Source of the DNA: a bacterium
Lineage (GTDB): Bacteria; Chloroflexota; Dormibacteria; Dormibacterales; Dormibacteraceae
Length of the DNA stretch: 64,000 nucleotides
Reading direction: 5' to 3'
Assembly: GCA_004299235.1 (NCBI GenBank)
Contig: SCQL01000002.1
Span: 62,001 to 126,000, forward strand
A program made the position numbers and the translations under genes. Shown piece after piece: positions 42,443 to 51,113 of this stretch (positions within the stretch are counted from its first letter, which is position 1; each line of letters begins with the position of its first letter). The notes under the pieces were generated by a model. The model did not search any database. It was not told the origin of the DNA and saw only the letters and a program-made list of their open reading frames with translations.

Positions 42443-43170
42443 GCCTCCGCACCTTCAGATCCGCGGTCGCGTTCCTGACGGTGGTGCCGGTCGCTGCAGC
42501 CGCGGGCCATCCCGGCGAGCGTCTCGGCCGCGCTTACTTTCCCGCCATCGGCGCGCTGCTCGGTCTGGTCGCGGGCGTTGGCTTGGCCTTGATTGCGGGT
42601 CTGACCACGCCGCTGATCGCCGCGGTGGCCGCAACCGCGCTCCTGGCCGCGCTGACGGGAGCGCTGCACCTGGATGGTGTCGCCGACGCCGCGGACGGTC
42701 TGTTCGGAGGCAAAGACGTCGCGCGGCGCCTCGAGGTGATGCGCGACCCCCGAGTCGGTTCGTTCGGCCTGGTCGCGGTGATCCTGGTGCTGCTCGGAGA
42801 TGTCGCCGCGCTGGCGTCGATGTCGCCGTCGCGGGCGATCGTCGCCCTGGTGATCGCGGGTGCGATCTCCCGCTGGGCGCTGCTGGTGATGATCGCCACG
42901 CTGCCTTACGTTCGGGAGGCGGGACTTGGCCTCGCCGCCGCGGGTGCTCACAGGCCCTTTGACGTGGTGCTTGGTTCCGCGATTGCCGCGATCGTCGGCT
43001 TGCTGGCCTGGCGAGGCGCTCTCGTCGCTGCCCTGGTGGCGGTGATGGTCGCGCTCGCGATACGTGCGCTCGCCCGCTCGCGGATTGGCGGGGCGACCGG
43101 AGACGTGTACGGGGCGACGGCCGAGCTGACCCAGCTCGGTGCGCTGATCGTGTTCGCCGCCCACCGTTGA
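42439..43170 (+). CDS. cobS: Adenosylcobinamide-GDP ribazoletransferase (cobalamin synthase)
   Basis: 243 residues, polytopic membrane protein. Motifs: FLTVVPV at the N-terminus, LHLDGVADAADGLFGGKDVARRLEVMRDPRVGSFG (parts), which carries the Mg2+-binding Asp residues, and GATGDVYGATAELTQ near the C-terminus. Joins adenosylcobinamide-GDP with alpha-ribazole phosphate at the membrane. Directly downstream lies the cbiB/aminotransferase scar. Confidence 0.93.
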   Translation: MSLRTFRSAVAFLTVVPVAAAAGHPGERLGRAYFPAIGALLGLVAGVGLALIAGLTTPLIAAVAATALLAALTGALHLDGVADAADGLFGGKDVARRLEVMRDPRVGSFGLVAVILVLLGDVAALASMSPSRAIVALVIAGAISRWALLVMIATLPYVREAGLGLAAAGAHRPFDVVLGSAIAAIVGLLAWRGALVAALVAVMVALAIRALARSRIGGATGDVYGATAELTQLGALIVFAAHR

Positions 43171-43222
43171 GCGACCTCAGACCGTTGGGCGTCATTGGCG
43201 CGCTCGGCGAGGCGATCTCGAT

Positions 43223-43390
43223 ATGGCGATGAGCAGGCGAGCTCTCCTCTTGCTGGGTGCGATCGCTGTCGATCTCACGCTCGGCGAATTGCCGGATCGG
43301 TTTCATCCCGTGGTTGGCATCATCGGCCGCGCCCTGTCTTTCGGCCATGACCGGTTTCGTCAGGCGGGGAAGAGGTCTCGAAAGCGATAG
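43223..43390 (+). pseudogene. N-terminal fragment of cbiB/cobD (adenosylcobinamide-phosphate synthase)
   Basis: 55 codons: RALLLLGAIAVDLTLGELPD and RFHPVVGIIGRALSFG are the typical beginning of CbiB, a membrane protein of about 300 residues. The match stops near residue 45 and the frame ends at 43390. The rest of the gene is absent, and the following sequence belongs to a different gene. Confidence 0.75.
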
Positions 43391-43403
43391 ACCACCAAGC
43401 AAT

Positions 43404-43862
43404 GCGCTGGTTGTCCGGTCGCTGACCAAGGAGCTGGGAATGCCGGGGCTTCGGATGGGCTACGTCGTGAGCGAAGCCGACCTCGCTGGTCAGCTTCCCG
43501 GGGTACTACCCGCCTGGCCGCTTTCGGCACCGGCGATCGCCGCCGCGGTGGCCGGGTTCGGCGACCCGAGCCACGTCGCGGCGGGAGCCCATCTGGGACA
43601 TCTTCACGTTGCGCAACTGGCTGAGGCGCTGGCCGCGACGGGCGCCGTGCCAATGCCTTCGGACGCCAATTACCTGGTCGCTCACGCGCCAGGTGCTGCA
43701 CCCGTGCTGCTGCGCGGCGGAATCGCCGTCCGGGACAGCACTTCATTCGGGCTTCCGGGTCATGTCCGGCTGGCGGCCCCTAAACCGGGCGAGATGAAAG
43801 CCGTGCTGACCGCGATCGCCGGTCTGGCGGCAACGACCGATGGCCTGACGCGTCAAGCATGA
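43404..43862 (+). pseudogene. C-terminal half of a CobC/CobD-type aminotransferase (threonine-phosphate decarboxylase-like)
   Basis: About 152 codons in a frame different from the cbiB fragment: ALVVRSLTKELGMPGLRMGY holds the PLP-lysine motif of class I aminotransferases (SLTK), followed by VVSEADLAGQLPGVLPAWPL and, near the end, PSDANYLVAHAP and LLRGGIAVRDSTSFGLPGHVRLA (parts). The N-terminal ~200 residues are missing. Together with the cbiB start this marks one deletion of well over 1 kb. The stop overlaps the phosphatase start (ATGA), so the remnant may still be translated in a fused frame. Confidence 0.75.
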
Positions 43863-44425
43863 CCACGGTTTGGCTGGTGCGACACGGCGAAGCACATATA
43901 CCTCCTGGCGTTGCGATTGGTCATGGTGATCCGCCGCTCAGCCAGCGGGGACGACGCCAGGTCGCGCAGCTGGCGAAACGACTTGGGGCCGAGCCTTTGC
44001 GGCGAGTCTTCTCGAGCGACCTTGTGCGGGCGCGGTTGACCGCTGAGCGGATTGCTGCCGTCCACGGACTTCCCGTGCATGTGTGCCCCGAGTTGCGCGA
44101 GATCGACTTTGGGGAGTGGGAGGGGCGATCGCTGAATGAGCTCTGGAGCGATAAGCCCGACGAGGCCGATGCGTGGGAGAACAACTTGCGCTGCGTGCCC
44201 AGTGGATTCGGCGAGCGATTCGAGGAATTCGAATCGCGGGTGGCGCGGTTCCCCCGCCGGCTGGACGGTGGCGAGCTGGCAGCGGTCGTCTGTCATCGAG
44301 GACCGCTGGCTGTGCTGCTCCACCAGCTGACCGGCGTATCGATTGAGGAGGCTTGGCGGCAGCCACTCCACACCGGCACCGCGCTCAAGGTGGAGGTTGC
44401 CGGGCCTCTGGCGATCGGAACGTAA
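43859..44425 (+). CDS. Histidine phosphatase, probable alpha-ribazole phosphatase
   Basis: 188 residues. Catalytic WLVRHGEAHIPPG, second motif VFSSDLVRARLTAERIA, PELREIDFGEWEGRSLNELW and VVCHRGPLAVLLHQL (second catalytic His). Closest in layout to CobC-type alpha-ribazole-5'-phosphate phosphatases; its place at the end of the cobalamin operon supports removal of the nucleotide-loop phosphate. Related phosphoglycerate-mutase-like enzymes cannot be excluded. Confidence 0.85.
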   Translation: MTTVWLVRHGEAHIPPGVAIGHGDPPLSQRGRRQVAQLAKRLGAEPLRRVFSSDLVRARLTAERIAAVHGLPVHVCPELREIDFGEWEGRSLNELWSDKPDEADAWENNLRCVPSGFGERFEEFESRVARFPRRLDGGELAAVVCHRGPLAVLLHQLTGVSIEEAWRQPLHTGTALKVEVAGPLAIGT

Positions 44426-44554
44426 AGGCAGGACGGGAGACTGGGAAGGGGCGTCTGGGAAACGTTTGGCGGCCCGGCGCCTGCCGGTGGTGGAAGGCGT
44501 GGAAGAGCGGTCCCAGCGCTGGAATGCGGCAAACGCACGTTCTGGGCGTTCCGC

Positions 44555-44619
44555 TATAGTTGGGGCCGGTTTTTCTCCACGACCTCGGGGCGGGCAATTC
44601 CCCGGGGTCGCTTCTTTTT
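44555..44619 (+). terminator. Strong intrinsic terminator, preceded by a TATAGT box
   Basis: An 11-bp stem (44580-44590 with 44600-44610, one T-G pair), loop CGGGCAATT and a T-rich tail CTTCTTTTT (44611-44619). It could end the cobalamin operon, whose last stop is 155 bp upstream. TATAGT at 44555-44560 could be a -10 box giving a transcript of only about 55 nt, so a small RNA is an alternative reading; no good -35 was seen. Confidence 0.6.
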
Positions 44620-44757
44620 CCAGGCGTCCGCCAGCCGGTCCCCTCTCCCCTGCGGGGAGTACGACCGTATTGAGGGCGAGGGTGAGGGGCGTGGTGCTCG
44701 GCTACCGCTGCGCGAGCGAACTTTTTTCGTGATTTACAGCCGTCTTTGTTTGATTTT

Positions 44758-44771
44758 CGAACGGATGTTTG
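44758..44771 (+). promoter_or_regulatory. SOS (LexA) box
   Basis: CGAACGGATGTTTG matches the CGAAC-N4-GTTYG type of LexA operator used in Actinobacteria and relatives. It lies directly before a TAGCAT -10-like box (44773-44778), which is 6 bases from the ATG of the DUF222 relic. Confidence 0.65.
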
Positions 44772-44784
44772 GTAGCATATCCGT

Positions 44785-45211
44785 ATGTTGGGGGAAGGGG
44801 GCACGGACCTTCACAAGCTGGCGTTGGCCGTGCGCGAATTCCAGGCCCGCGACGCGCGCCGCGTCGACGCCAAGGGCCTGCGCTCACTGATCGACGCCCT
44901 GGAGGGCGAGTTCGCTGCCGAGGCGCGCTGTGTCCAGCGGTCGGGCGAGCATCTGGCCGGCGGTAGCGTCTCCGCCGTCGCCTGGTTGGACCAACCTGAC
45001 CAACCTCGTGCTTTTGTGCTTCGCCCACCATCGTCTCGTCCATGAAGGCGGATGGCAGGTGCTCAAGGCCGGGCGGGAGTTCCGCTTCCTGCCCCCCGAG
45101 CGGGTGGTGATGCGGCGGGCGCGGGGACGGGGGTGCACTGGGCGGCGTGAGCCGCGCTACCGCGGAGTCGGTGTCTCGCCTACTCGGGGACTGGATACGC
45201 TGACTGATTAG
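44785..45211 (+). pseudogene. DUF222/HNH endonuclease (13E12-type) gene with internal deletion
   Basis: The first about 50 codons (LGEGGTDLHKLALAVREFQA, VDAKGLRSLIDALEGEFAAE) are the N-terminus of DUF222 proteins. They pass into sequence whose other frame reads TNLTNLVLLCFAHHRLVHEG, GWQVLKAGREFRFLPPERVV, the C-terminal HNH domain. The normal protein has 400-500 residues, so about 900-1000 bp are missing and the frame is shifted. Promoter and SOS box upstream look intact. Confidence 0.8.
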
Positions 45212-45612
45212 CCGTTTGCCTGACGCTCCTGTAACGATCGGGGCAGCAATTGGATCGTGGTGGATCGCGCCTCCGGGGAGAGCACGCTGTTGAGGATGCG
45301 CCCGGCGTATCGGCGGTATTTGGCGCGGTAGGCGGCATCGATTTCGTCGTCGATATCGTGGCCGGCCTCCATAAAGGTGGCGTTTTTGCTGACGACGCCG
45401 GCCCAGATCCGACCTTCGTGCGTCTCCTGGACACCGCGAAACCAGGCTGCATTGCGCCCCTTGACGGCCGATCGGACGTAGAGGTCGTCGCCGTGACGGA
45501 CCACCCAGACGGTCACCGATCTTGCGAGCGTGCCGTCGCGCCGAAGCGGCGCGATCTGCACTTCTTCTGATGCTCCGAGCTTGGCGAGCTCATCTCTTGT
45601 CCAAGCGGTCAT
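45208..45612 (-). CDS. DUF2255 family protein
   Basis: 134 residues from ATG 45612 (MTAWTRDELAKLGASEEVQI). The family pattern is clear: VWVVRHGDDLYVRSAVKGRN, AWFRGVQETHEGRIWAGVV, and a C-terminal DIDDEIDAAYRAKYRRYAG. Small cytosolic FMN-split-barrel-like protein of unknown function. Its ATG overlaps the stop of the truncated dehydrogenase upstream. Confidence 0.87.
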   Translation of the reverse strand: MTAWTRDELAKLGASEEVQIAPLRRDGTLARSVTVWVVRHGDDLYVRSAVKGRNAAWFRGVQETHEGRIWAGVVSKNATFMEAGHDIDDEIDAAYRAKYRRYAGRILNSVLSPEARSTTIQLLPRSLQERQANG

Positions 45613-45989
45613 CGGCGCGCACCCGGCTGGACCCGCACGAGCGAATTGTCGAACCTGTTGGTCCCAAAGAAGCCGGCGGCGACGCAATTCGCCGTCCATC
45701 CCGCGCGGCAGTGCGCGCACGTGCCGTCGCTGTACGCGAACGGAGCGATGACCAGATCGCCCTCGCCGATACCGCGAACGTCCGCGGCGACCTGCTCGAC
45801 GACGCCGATGAACTCGTGGCCGATCGGGCCGAGAGCGTGGGTGGACTCTCCACGGTAGTACCAGAGGTCAGAGCCGCACACGCACGAGAGGACGACGCGG
45901 ACGACAGCGTCGGTAGGCGCGGTGATCATCGGGCCGGGGCGCTCTCCGACCTCGATCGATCGGGGTCCCTTAGAGATGGCACCGCGCAT
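45609..45989 (-). pseudogene. Zinc-type alcohol dehydrogenase, 3'-truncated
   Basis: 126 codons: VLSCVCGSDLWYYRGEST, LGPIGHEFIGVVEQVAADVR, GDLVIAPFAYSDGTCAHCRAGW (structural zinc Cys residues), CVAAGFFGT, i.e. the N-terminal GroES-like domain of MDR alcohol dehydrogenases of about 345 residues. After FFGT the text becomes unrelated and ends. The NAD-binding domain is missing, so the product cannot be an active dehydrogenase. Confidence 0.78.
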
Positions 45990-45991
45990 CG

Positions 45992-46408
45992 CTAAGCGCG
46001 CTCGATGGAAGGTGCAGCCAGGTACTCTTCGTCGCTGACGTGGGCGCCCCAGGTCGCGCTGTTGCCCTTGCTGTCGACGTCGAGCATCGCGAGGTGAGTC
46101 ATGAAGCGATTCGGCGCCGCGCCGTGCCAGTGCTCCTCGCCCGGCGCGAAGAACACACGGTCGCCCGGGCGGATCACCTCGATCGGTCCGCCGCGACGCT
46201 GCGCGAAGCCCGCGCCTTCGGTGACATAGATCGTCTGGCCGTTGGGGTGGGTGTGCCAGGCGGTTCGCGCGCCCGGCGCGAAGTGGACGCTGCTCGCGCT
46301 TAGCCGCGAGCCGTCTGACGGGGCCGCGACAGAGTCGATGTACACGGCGCCCGTGAACCACTCGCTCGGCCCCGCCGTGGTTGCGGAATTGTTCCTTGTG
46401 AGCTGCAT
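45992..46408 (-). CDS. Cupin-domain protein
   Basis: 138 residues. Single cupin barrel: VHFAPGARTAWHTHPNGQTI (metal-binding His-x-His), VTEGAGFAQRRGG, IRPGDRVFFAPGEEHWHGAAP (second motif with His). Family members bind a metal and are often linked to carboxymuconolactone-decarboxylase- or quercetinase-like reactions. The start has a GGAGGG site. The truncated dehydrogenase follows 2 bp downstream on the same strand. Confidence 0.87.
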   Translation of the reverse strand: MQLTRNNSATTAGPSEWFTGAVYIDSVAAPSDGSRLSASSVHFAPGARTAWHTHPNGQTIYVTEGAGFAQRRGGPIEVIRPGDRVFFAPGEEHWHGAAPNRFMTHLAMLDVDSKGNSATWGAHVSDEEYLAAPSIERA

Positions 46409-46701
46409 GTCGCCCTCCTAGTGCACTGTCCCGGAAATACGTTCGGGGCGACAGCGACCAATATCACCACGACACCTTCGAGCGTACGCGGCGCCTCGCG
46501 CAACCGTCAGTGTCCTCACCGGCCTGAAACCGCCACGCACGCGGGTGCATTTGGAGTCAAGCCTTCGGTCTGTCGCCCGGCCTGGGTTGGGTGGTTACGG
46601 CCAACCCGTGACGAAGGTCGGCAACCGTCGCATAGTACTTCCAGGTGATGCCGGAATGGCCGCTCGAGGCGAGTTGACCGCGCCTGCGGCAAGGAGGGTA
46701 C
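46409..46701. other. Divergent intergenic region
   Basis: About 290 bp between the cupin gene and the GH25-like secreted protein gene. Promoters for both should lie here; no clear boxes, repeats or RNA elements were recognised beyond the AAGGAGGG ribosome-binding site at 46691. Confidence 0.4.
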
Positions 46702-47496
46702 ATGTCGACCCACGCTCCCGCGTCTTGCGTCTCTCCGAACCGCTTCAACCGCTCTCGTCGCTGCGTCATTTCCCTACGGCTCTCGTCGCTGTCCTCTGTT
46801 GCATTGATGACGATCCTGGCTTCGGTGATGAGCGCATCGGCATCGACAGCGACGGATCCTTATCCAAAGGGCCACGCCGGCTACGACGTCTCCTACCCGC
46901 AATGCGGGGCCACCACGCCCGCGGGAGGCTTCGGGATCATCGGTGTCAACGGCGGCCGGCCGTTCAGCTACAACAGCTGTCTGGCGACCGAACTTTCGGC
47001 GGCACCCACCACCACGCCGCCTTCGCTCTACATCAACACGGCGTACTCCGGAGCCTACCGCCGCCAGATCACGCATGGGTGCTCGACGCTTTCGGCGTCC
47101 GTCACCGGGACCAGCGCTCAGAAGCAGGCCTGGGCGATCGGGTGCAGCGAGGCATCTACATCGATGACCTACGCCGCACAGAAAGGGGCGGCGAACATCG
47201 CCATGTGGTGGCTCGATGTGGAGGTCGGTAACAGCTGGTCGTCGAGCGACCTGACGTTGAACCAATACGCCATAGATGGCGCTGTCGTTGATCTCGAAAC
47301 CTCGGGGCGGCCGGTGGGCGCCTATTCAAGCGCGGCGATGTGGGCGACGATCACAGGTGCCAAGGTTTTCACACCGACGAACGTCGCGGCCGACTGGGAG
47401 GCTTCCGGAGGTTCGTGCACGGCTCCATTCACCGTCTCCCCCGTGTGGCTTCTTCAGTCGGTGACATCCGGTGGTGACTCGGACTACGCCTGCTGA
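46702..47496 (+). CDS. Secreted GH25-like TIM-barrel protein
   Basis: 264 residues. Signal peptide SLSSVALMTILASVMSASAS, then KGHAGYDVSYPQCGATTPAG, FGIIGVNGGRPFSYNSCLA, YAAQKGAANIAMWWLDVEVG (the WLDVE strand is typical of GH25-type lysozyme folds), GRPVGAYSSAAMWATITG and a final VSPVWLLQSVTSGGDSDYAC. Six or more Cys suggest disulfides. Possibly a wall-degrading or glycan-binding protein; the catalytic pair is not certain. Confidence 0.72.
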   Translation: MSTHAPASCVSPNRFNRSRRCVISLRLSSLSSVALMTILASVMSASASTATDPYPKGHAGYDVSYPQCGATTPAGGFGIIGVNGGRPFSYNSCLATELSAAPTTTPPSLYINTAYSGAYRRQITHGCSTLSASVTGTSAQKQAWAIGCSEASTSMTYAAQKGAANIAMWWLDVEVGNSWSSSDLTLNQYAIDGAVVDLETSGRPVGAYSSAAMWATITGAKVFTPTNVAADWEASGGSCTAPFTVSPVWLLQSVTSGGDSDYAC

Positions 47497-47603
47497 ACAG
47501 CGTCTGAAAGCCGGTTGATCGAGGCCGGCGGCGATCCGACCCGATGCCCGGCCTCGAACCCAAAGGCGATGCCATCTCGGGAGTGGCCTCATCTCCGTAG
47601 CCG

Positions 47604-47645
47604 ACCGAGCGCTCGGTAGACACAACAGCCAAGACCTGCTACTGT
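47604..47645 (+). promoter_or_regulatory. Operator/promoter site S1 (importer operon)
   Basis: Perfect palindrome ACCGAGCGCTCGGT at 47604-47617. Its last base starts a -35-like TAGACA (47617-47622), 17 bp from -10 TACTGT (47640-47645). Drives the substrate-binding protein and permease genes starting at 47724, after a leader of about 70 bases. Confidence 0.82.
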
Positions 47646-47723
47646 ACGAGGACGCCGGGCGGGTGTTCGAGCGACCCGAACACGGGTCCTCATCGTCCCG
47701 GTGATCACCCGAAAGGAGATGGA

Positions 47724-48686
47724 ATGCGTTACCGAGAAACGGCCGAACAAGAGCAGTTGCCCGATCGGAAGCTTCCCGACCGCCGACGGTTTCTCAAGTG
47801 GGGTTCCGCCGCCACGCTCGCCGGGGGCGTAACCGCCCTGGCTGCCGCCTGTACGGTTGGGTCTTCGGCCAGCTCCACCGGCAGCGGGAGTCAGCGGGAG
47901 TCCGGCTTTGACAGGTGGAAGAGAACGGGTACCGCTCGGATTGCGATCGACCTCACTTTTCCGCCCATCTCGTTCAAGGACTCATCGAACAAACCCGCCG
48001 GATATGCCGTTGATCTGCTGAACCGGATGGCAGCCGATTTCGGTGTCGCCATCGATTACATCGAGACGCCCTTCGCGCAGCAGATTGCGGCTGTCGAAGC
48101 GGGAAAAGCCGACATGCAACAGTCAGCGACGATCCTGCCCAGCCGCGCCCTTCAAGGACTGTTCGCCGACGTTCCGATCATCTACGAGTCGAACATCGTG
48201 ATCCTGAAACCCGGCTCCACGATCACCGACGCCTCGCAGCTCAACAACGCCAACGTGACGCTGGCGGTTCAGCAGGGAACTTCGGAAGAATACAGCACGA
48301 AAATTCTATTTCCGAAGGCCAAATTCGTCGTCCTCGCGCAGGTCGGGGACCTCGCCAACGAAGTCGCCACCCAGAGGGCCGATGCGGCGGTGCTTAACGA
48401 GTTCAACATACCGAGCATCAAGACGGCCCACCCTGACGTTAAGCTGCTGCCCGTCCCTCTCTGGGTGGACGCGGACAGCTTCTTCATGCCGCTCGGTGAC
48501 TACAAACTCAAGGAGTGGGTGTCGAACTGGGTTCGCTATCAAGCGGCCCACGGCACGCTCGCGGCGCTCTGGAACAAGTGGGTCGGGGACGACGTGCGCG
48601 GTAAGTACGGTTTCGCCAGCGCTGTGGTCGGGTCCTCCGGCCAGGCGATTTCGATTGATGCCAATGGCAAACAGACCGTCCTCTAG
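47724..48686 (+). CDS. Amino-acid-type ABC transporter substrate-binding protein (Tat lipoprotein)
   Basis: 320 residues. Tat-type signal DRRRFLKWGSAATLAGGVTA followed by a lipobox-like ALAAACTVG. SBP family 3 fold: GTARIAIDLTFPPISFKD, AGYAVDLLNRMAADFGVAI, GKADMQQSATILPSR, VTLAVQQGTSEEYSTKIL, RADAAVLNEFN. Captures a small polar, amino-acid-like molecule outside the membrane. GAAAGGAG precedes the start. First gene of the S1-controlled importer. Confidence 0.9.
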   Translation: MRYRETAEQEQLPDRKLPDRRRFLKWGSAATLAGGVTALAAACTVGSSASSTGSGSQRESGFDRWKRTGTARIAIDLTFPPISFKDSSNKPAGYAVDLLNRMAADFGVAIDYIETPFAQQIAAVEAGKADMQQSATILPSRALQGLFADVPIIYESNIVILKPGSTITDASQLNNANVTLAVQQGTSEEYSTKILFPKAKFVVLAQVGDLANEVATQRADAAVLNEFNIPSIKTAHPDVKLLPVPLWVDADSFFMPLGDYKLKEWVSNWVRYQAAHGTLAALWNKWVGDDVRGKYGFASAVVGSSGQAISIDANGKQTVL

Positions 48687-48797
48687 TTCAGATTCCCCCG
48701 GGCCGGCATACGAACGTAAGCCGTAACTGGATGAAAACGGAGATGCTAGTCCTGCCACTGTGGCGACGCGTGGCGGGCTAGCTCCCGGGAATTGCGC

Positions 48798-49472
48798 ATG
48801 GCCCCTTTACTTGACCTGCAGTTCGACTGGACCGCCGTCCTGGCTCACAAGCAGCAACTCATCGCGGGCGCGTGGATCGATCTCTGGGGGGCGTCCGTCT
48901 CCTTTCTCATCGCCTGTGTTGTGGGTCTGCTGCTGGCGATACTGCGCAACTCTCGAATCAGGATCATCGACATTCCGTGCTTTTTCTATGTGCAGCTGGT
49001 GCGGGGGGTGCCCCTCTACGTCCTTTTGCTGTGGGTCTATTTCGGAGTGGCAACGGTTGTCGGCCTCAATTTCAGCGCCATTCAAGCCATGATCATCGCC
49101 CTCGCTCTCACCGGGTCTGGGTACACGGCGGAGATCTTCCGCGCCGGCATCGACGCCGTCCAGAAGGAGCAGATGGAGGCTGCCCAGGCCCTGGGGCTTT
49201 CGAAGACCGACGCCTATCTGAACGTGGTCCTGCCTCAGATGTTTCGGATTGTCGTCCCACCCTTGGGCAACCAGTTCATCGGTCTGTTGAAGGGCGCCAC
49301 GATCGTGTCGGTGATCGGCGTGCAGGACATGGTTTTCTACGCCCAGGACATCAACCTCGCTTACTTCACGCCGTTTGAGGCGTTCGCCGCGGTCGGAATC
49401 ATCCTGGTGTTCCTGGTGACCGTGTTCGCGGCGGGCGTCTACGGCCTCGAGCGAGCAATAAGGCTGCCGTGA
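48798..49472 (+). CDS. Amino-acid-type ABC permease 1
   Basis: 224 residues from ATG 48798. HisMQ-type inner-membrane permease: GAWIDLWGASVSFLIACVVG, QLVRGVPLYVLLLWVYFG, GYTAEIFRAGIDAVQKEQMEAAQALGLS (EAA loop, given here in parts) and MFRIVVPPLGNQFIGLLKG. Works as a heterodimer with the next gene (GTGA overlap). A gap of 111 bp separates it from the binding-protein gene. Confidence 0.9.
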   Translation: MAPLLDLQFDWTAVLAHKQQLIAGAWIDLWGASVSFLIACVVGLLLAILRNSRIRIIDIPCFFYVQLVRGVPLYVLLLWVYFGVATVVGLNFSAIQAMIIALALTGSGYTAEIFRAGIDAVQKEQMEAAQALGLSKTDAYLNVVLPQMFRIVVPPLGNQFIGLLKGATIVSVIGVQDMVFYAQDINLAYFTPFEAFAAVGIILVFLVTVFAAGVYGLERAIRLP

Positions 49473-50152
49473 CCCACTTGTATCTCTATGCGTTCGATTG
49501 GAGCGTCGTCCTGAAGGCTTCGGGCCAATTGTTCAGTGCTGTCGGCCTGACCGCCGAGATCGTCATCCCCTCCCTGATCGCCTCTCTATTGCTCGGCCTC
49601 GTCGTGGCCGTTTGTCGCATGTCTCACGTGCCGGGGCTGAGCATGCTCGCTTACGCGTACATCCAGGTCTGTCGCGGACTCTCGCTCTACGTCTATATCT
49701 TGTGGATCTACTTTGGGGTGGGGCTCGCGTTCGGCATCGATCTCAGCCCCTGGGCGGCGGCGGTGGTATCGCTCACTCTCCTGAACAGCGCCTATATGGC
49801 GGAGATATACCGGGCCGCCCTGGAAGCCATCGATCCCGGGCAGACAGAAGCGGCGCGAAGCCTGGGCATGGATTCATTCGCGACGTTCGTAAATGTCCTC
49901 CTGCCGCAGGGATTCCGGATTGCATTGCCGGCGCTGGTCAACCAGTTCGTGGACCTGTTGAAGGATTCGTCGATCGTCGCGGCCATCGGCGCGAGCGATC
50001 TGATGTACACCACGATCAGGCTCGTCGGCTATTACAACCGCCCGTTCGAGCTGTACACGATGACCGCGTTCATCTATATAGGGCTCGCGGTCGTGCTGTC
50101 ACGATTTGCCAAGCGCCTCGAGACGCACATGCGGCGGCACCTGGTCGTTTGA
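49469..50152 (+). CDS. Amino-acid-type ABC permease 2
   Basis: 227 residues, GTG start overlapping the previous stop. Same fold: GQLFSAVGLTAEIVIPSLIA, YIQVCRGLSLYVYILWIYFG, YMAEIYRAALEAIDPGQTEA with RSLGMDSF (EAA loop), GFRIALPALVNQFVDLLKDS. Partner of permease 1. Confidence 0.9.
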   Translation: MTHLYLYAFDWSVVLKASGQLFSAVGLTAEIVIPSLIASLLLGLVVAVCRMSHVPGLSMLAYAYIQVCRGLSLYVYILWIYFGVGLAFGIDLSPWAAAVVSLTLLNSAYMAEIYRAALEAIDPGQTEAARSLGMDSFATFVNVLLPQGFRIALPALVNQFVDLLKDSSIVAAIGASDLMYTTIRLVGYYNRPFELYTMTAFIYIGLAVVLSRFAKRLETHMRRHLVV

Positions 50153-50198
50153 TCGGCCGCCAACTCTCAACCGAGTCGGTTCGCTACTGACGCCGGCC

Positions 50199-51107
50199 TT
50201 AAAGGATGGCGCGGAGGAAAGTCTGGGTCCGCGGATTCTTGGGGTTCTTGATCAAGTCTCGCGCCGGCCCTTCCTCGACGATTGATCCACCGTCCATGAA
50301 TATCAGCCGGTCGCCCACCTCGCGGGCGAAGCCCATCTCATGGGTGACGACAATCATGGTCATGCCCTCGACCGCGAGCCGCTTCATCTCCTCGAGGATG
50401 CCGCCGATGAGTTCCGGGTCGAGCGCGGACGTGACCTCGTCGAAGAGCATCAGGCGCGGTTTCATGGCCAGAGCCCGCGCAATCGCCATGCGCTGCTTCT
50501 GACCGCCCGAGAGCTGGCTCGGGTAGCTGTTGGCCTTGTCGGCCAGGCCGACGCGCTCGAGCTCGGCCATCGCACGCAGCCGCGCCTCCTTGCGAGGCAC
50601 CTTGAGCACGCGGGTGAGGCCGAGCGTCACGTTTTGCAGGGCGGTCATGTGCGGGAACAGGTTGAAGTGCTGGAAGACCATGCCGATATGGGTGCGCAGC
50701 AAGTTGAGCTCTCGCTCGTAACGGAGCCGCGCTATCGGGTGGTAGCGGGGGATGTTGTCCTTGGTCCATCGCCGCCCTAAGAAGACAACCGTGCCGGTCT
50801 CCGGCGGCGACACGAAGTTGATGCAGCGGAGCAGCGTGCTCTTTCCTGAGCCGGAGGGCCCGATCACCACCACGACCTCGCCGGCGGCAACCTCGAGGTT
50901 GATGTCCTTGAGAACGTGCTTGTGGTGAGGAGTGTCGCGCTGGAACCACTTGTTCACACCCTCGAGGCGAAGAATCGGCTGGGAATCGGACTCGCCAGCG
51001 TCCATGACGCCGAATTCTAGGCTCGCCCGGGCCGACGGAAGAGGCTGTTCGACGCCTTCCACACGCAATCCGCCGGACCGGGGTGATGACGCTGTGGGCG
51101 AGTTCAT
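50199..51107 (-). CDS. Amino-acid-type ABC transporter ATPase
   Basis: 302 residues from ATG 51107; a shorter start at 51003 ([10 protein letters not shown]) is possible. Walker [19 protein letters not shown]-loop [19 protein letters not shown], signature [19 protein letters not shown], Walker [20 protein letters not shown]-loop [15 protein letters not shown]. GlnQ class. It is encoded convergently to the permeases, but with its own S2 operator, so both halves are under the same control. The first 35 residues are an unusual extension. TATGAT at 51114-51119 (minus) lies 6 bases before the ATG: likely leaderless. Confidence 0.9.
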   Translation of the reverse strand: MNSPTASSPRSGGLRVEGVEQPLPSARASLEFGVMDAGESDSQPILRLEGVNKWFQRDTPHHKHVLKDINLEVAAGEVVVVIGPSGSGKSTLLRCINFVSPPETGTVVFLGRRWTKDNIPRYHPIARLRYERELNLLRTHIGMVFQHFNLFPHMTALQNVTLGLTRVLKVPRKEARLRAMAELERVGLADKANSYPSQLSGGQKQRMAIARALAMKPRLMLFDEVTSALDPELIGGILEEMKRLAVEGMTMIVVTHEMGFAREVGDRLIFMDGGSIVEEGPARDLIKNPKNPRTQTFLRAIL

Positions 51108-51113
51108 GGCGGC

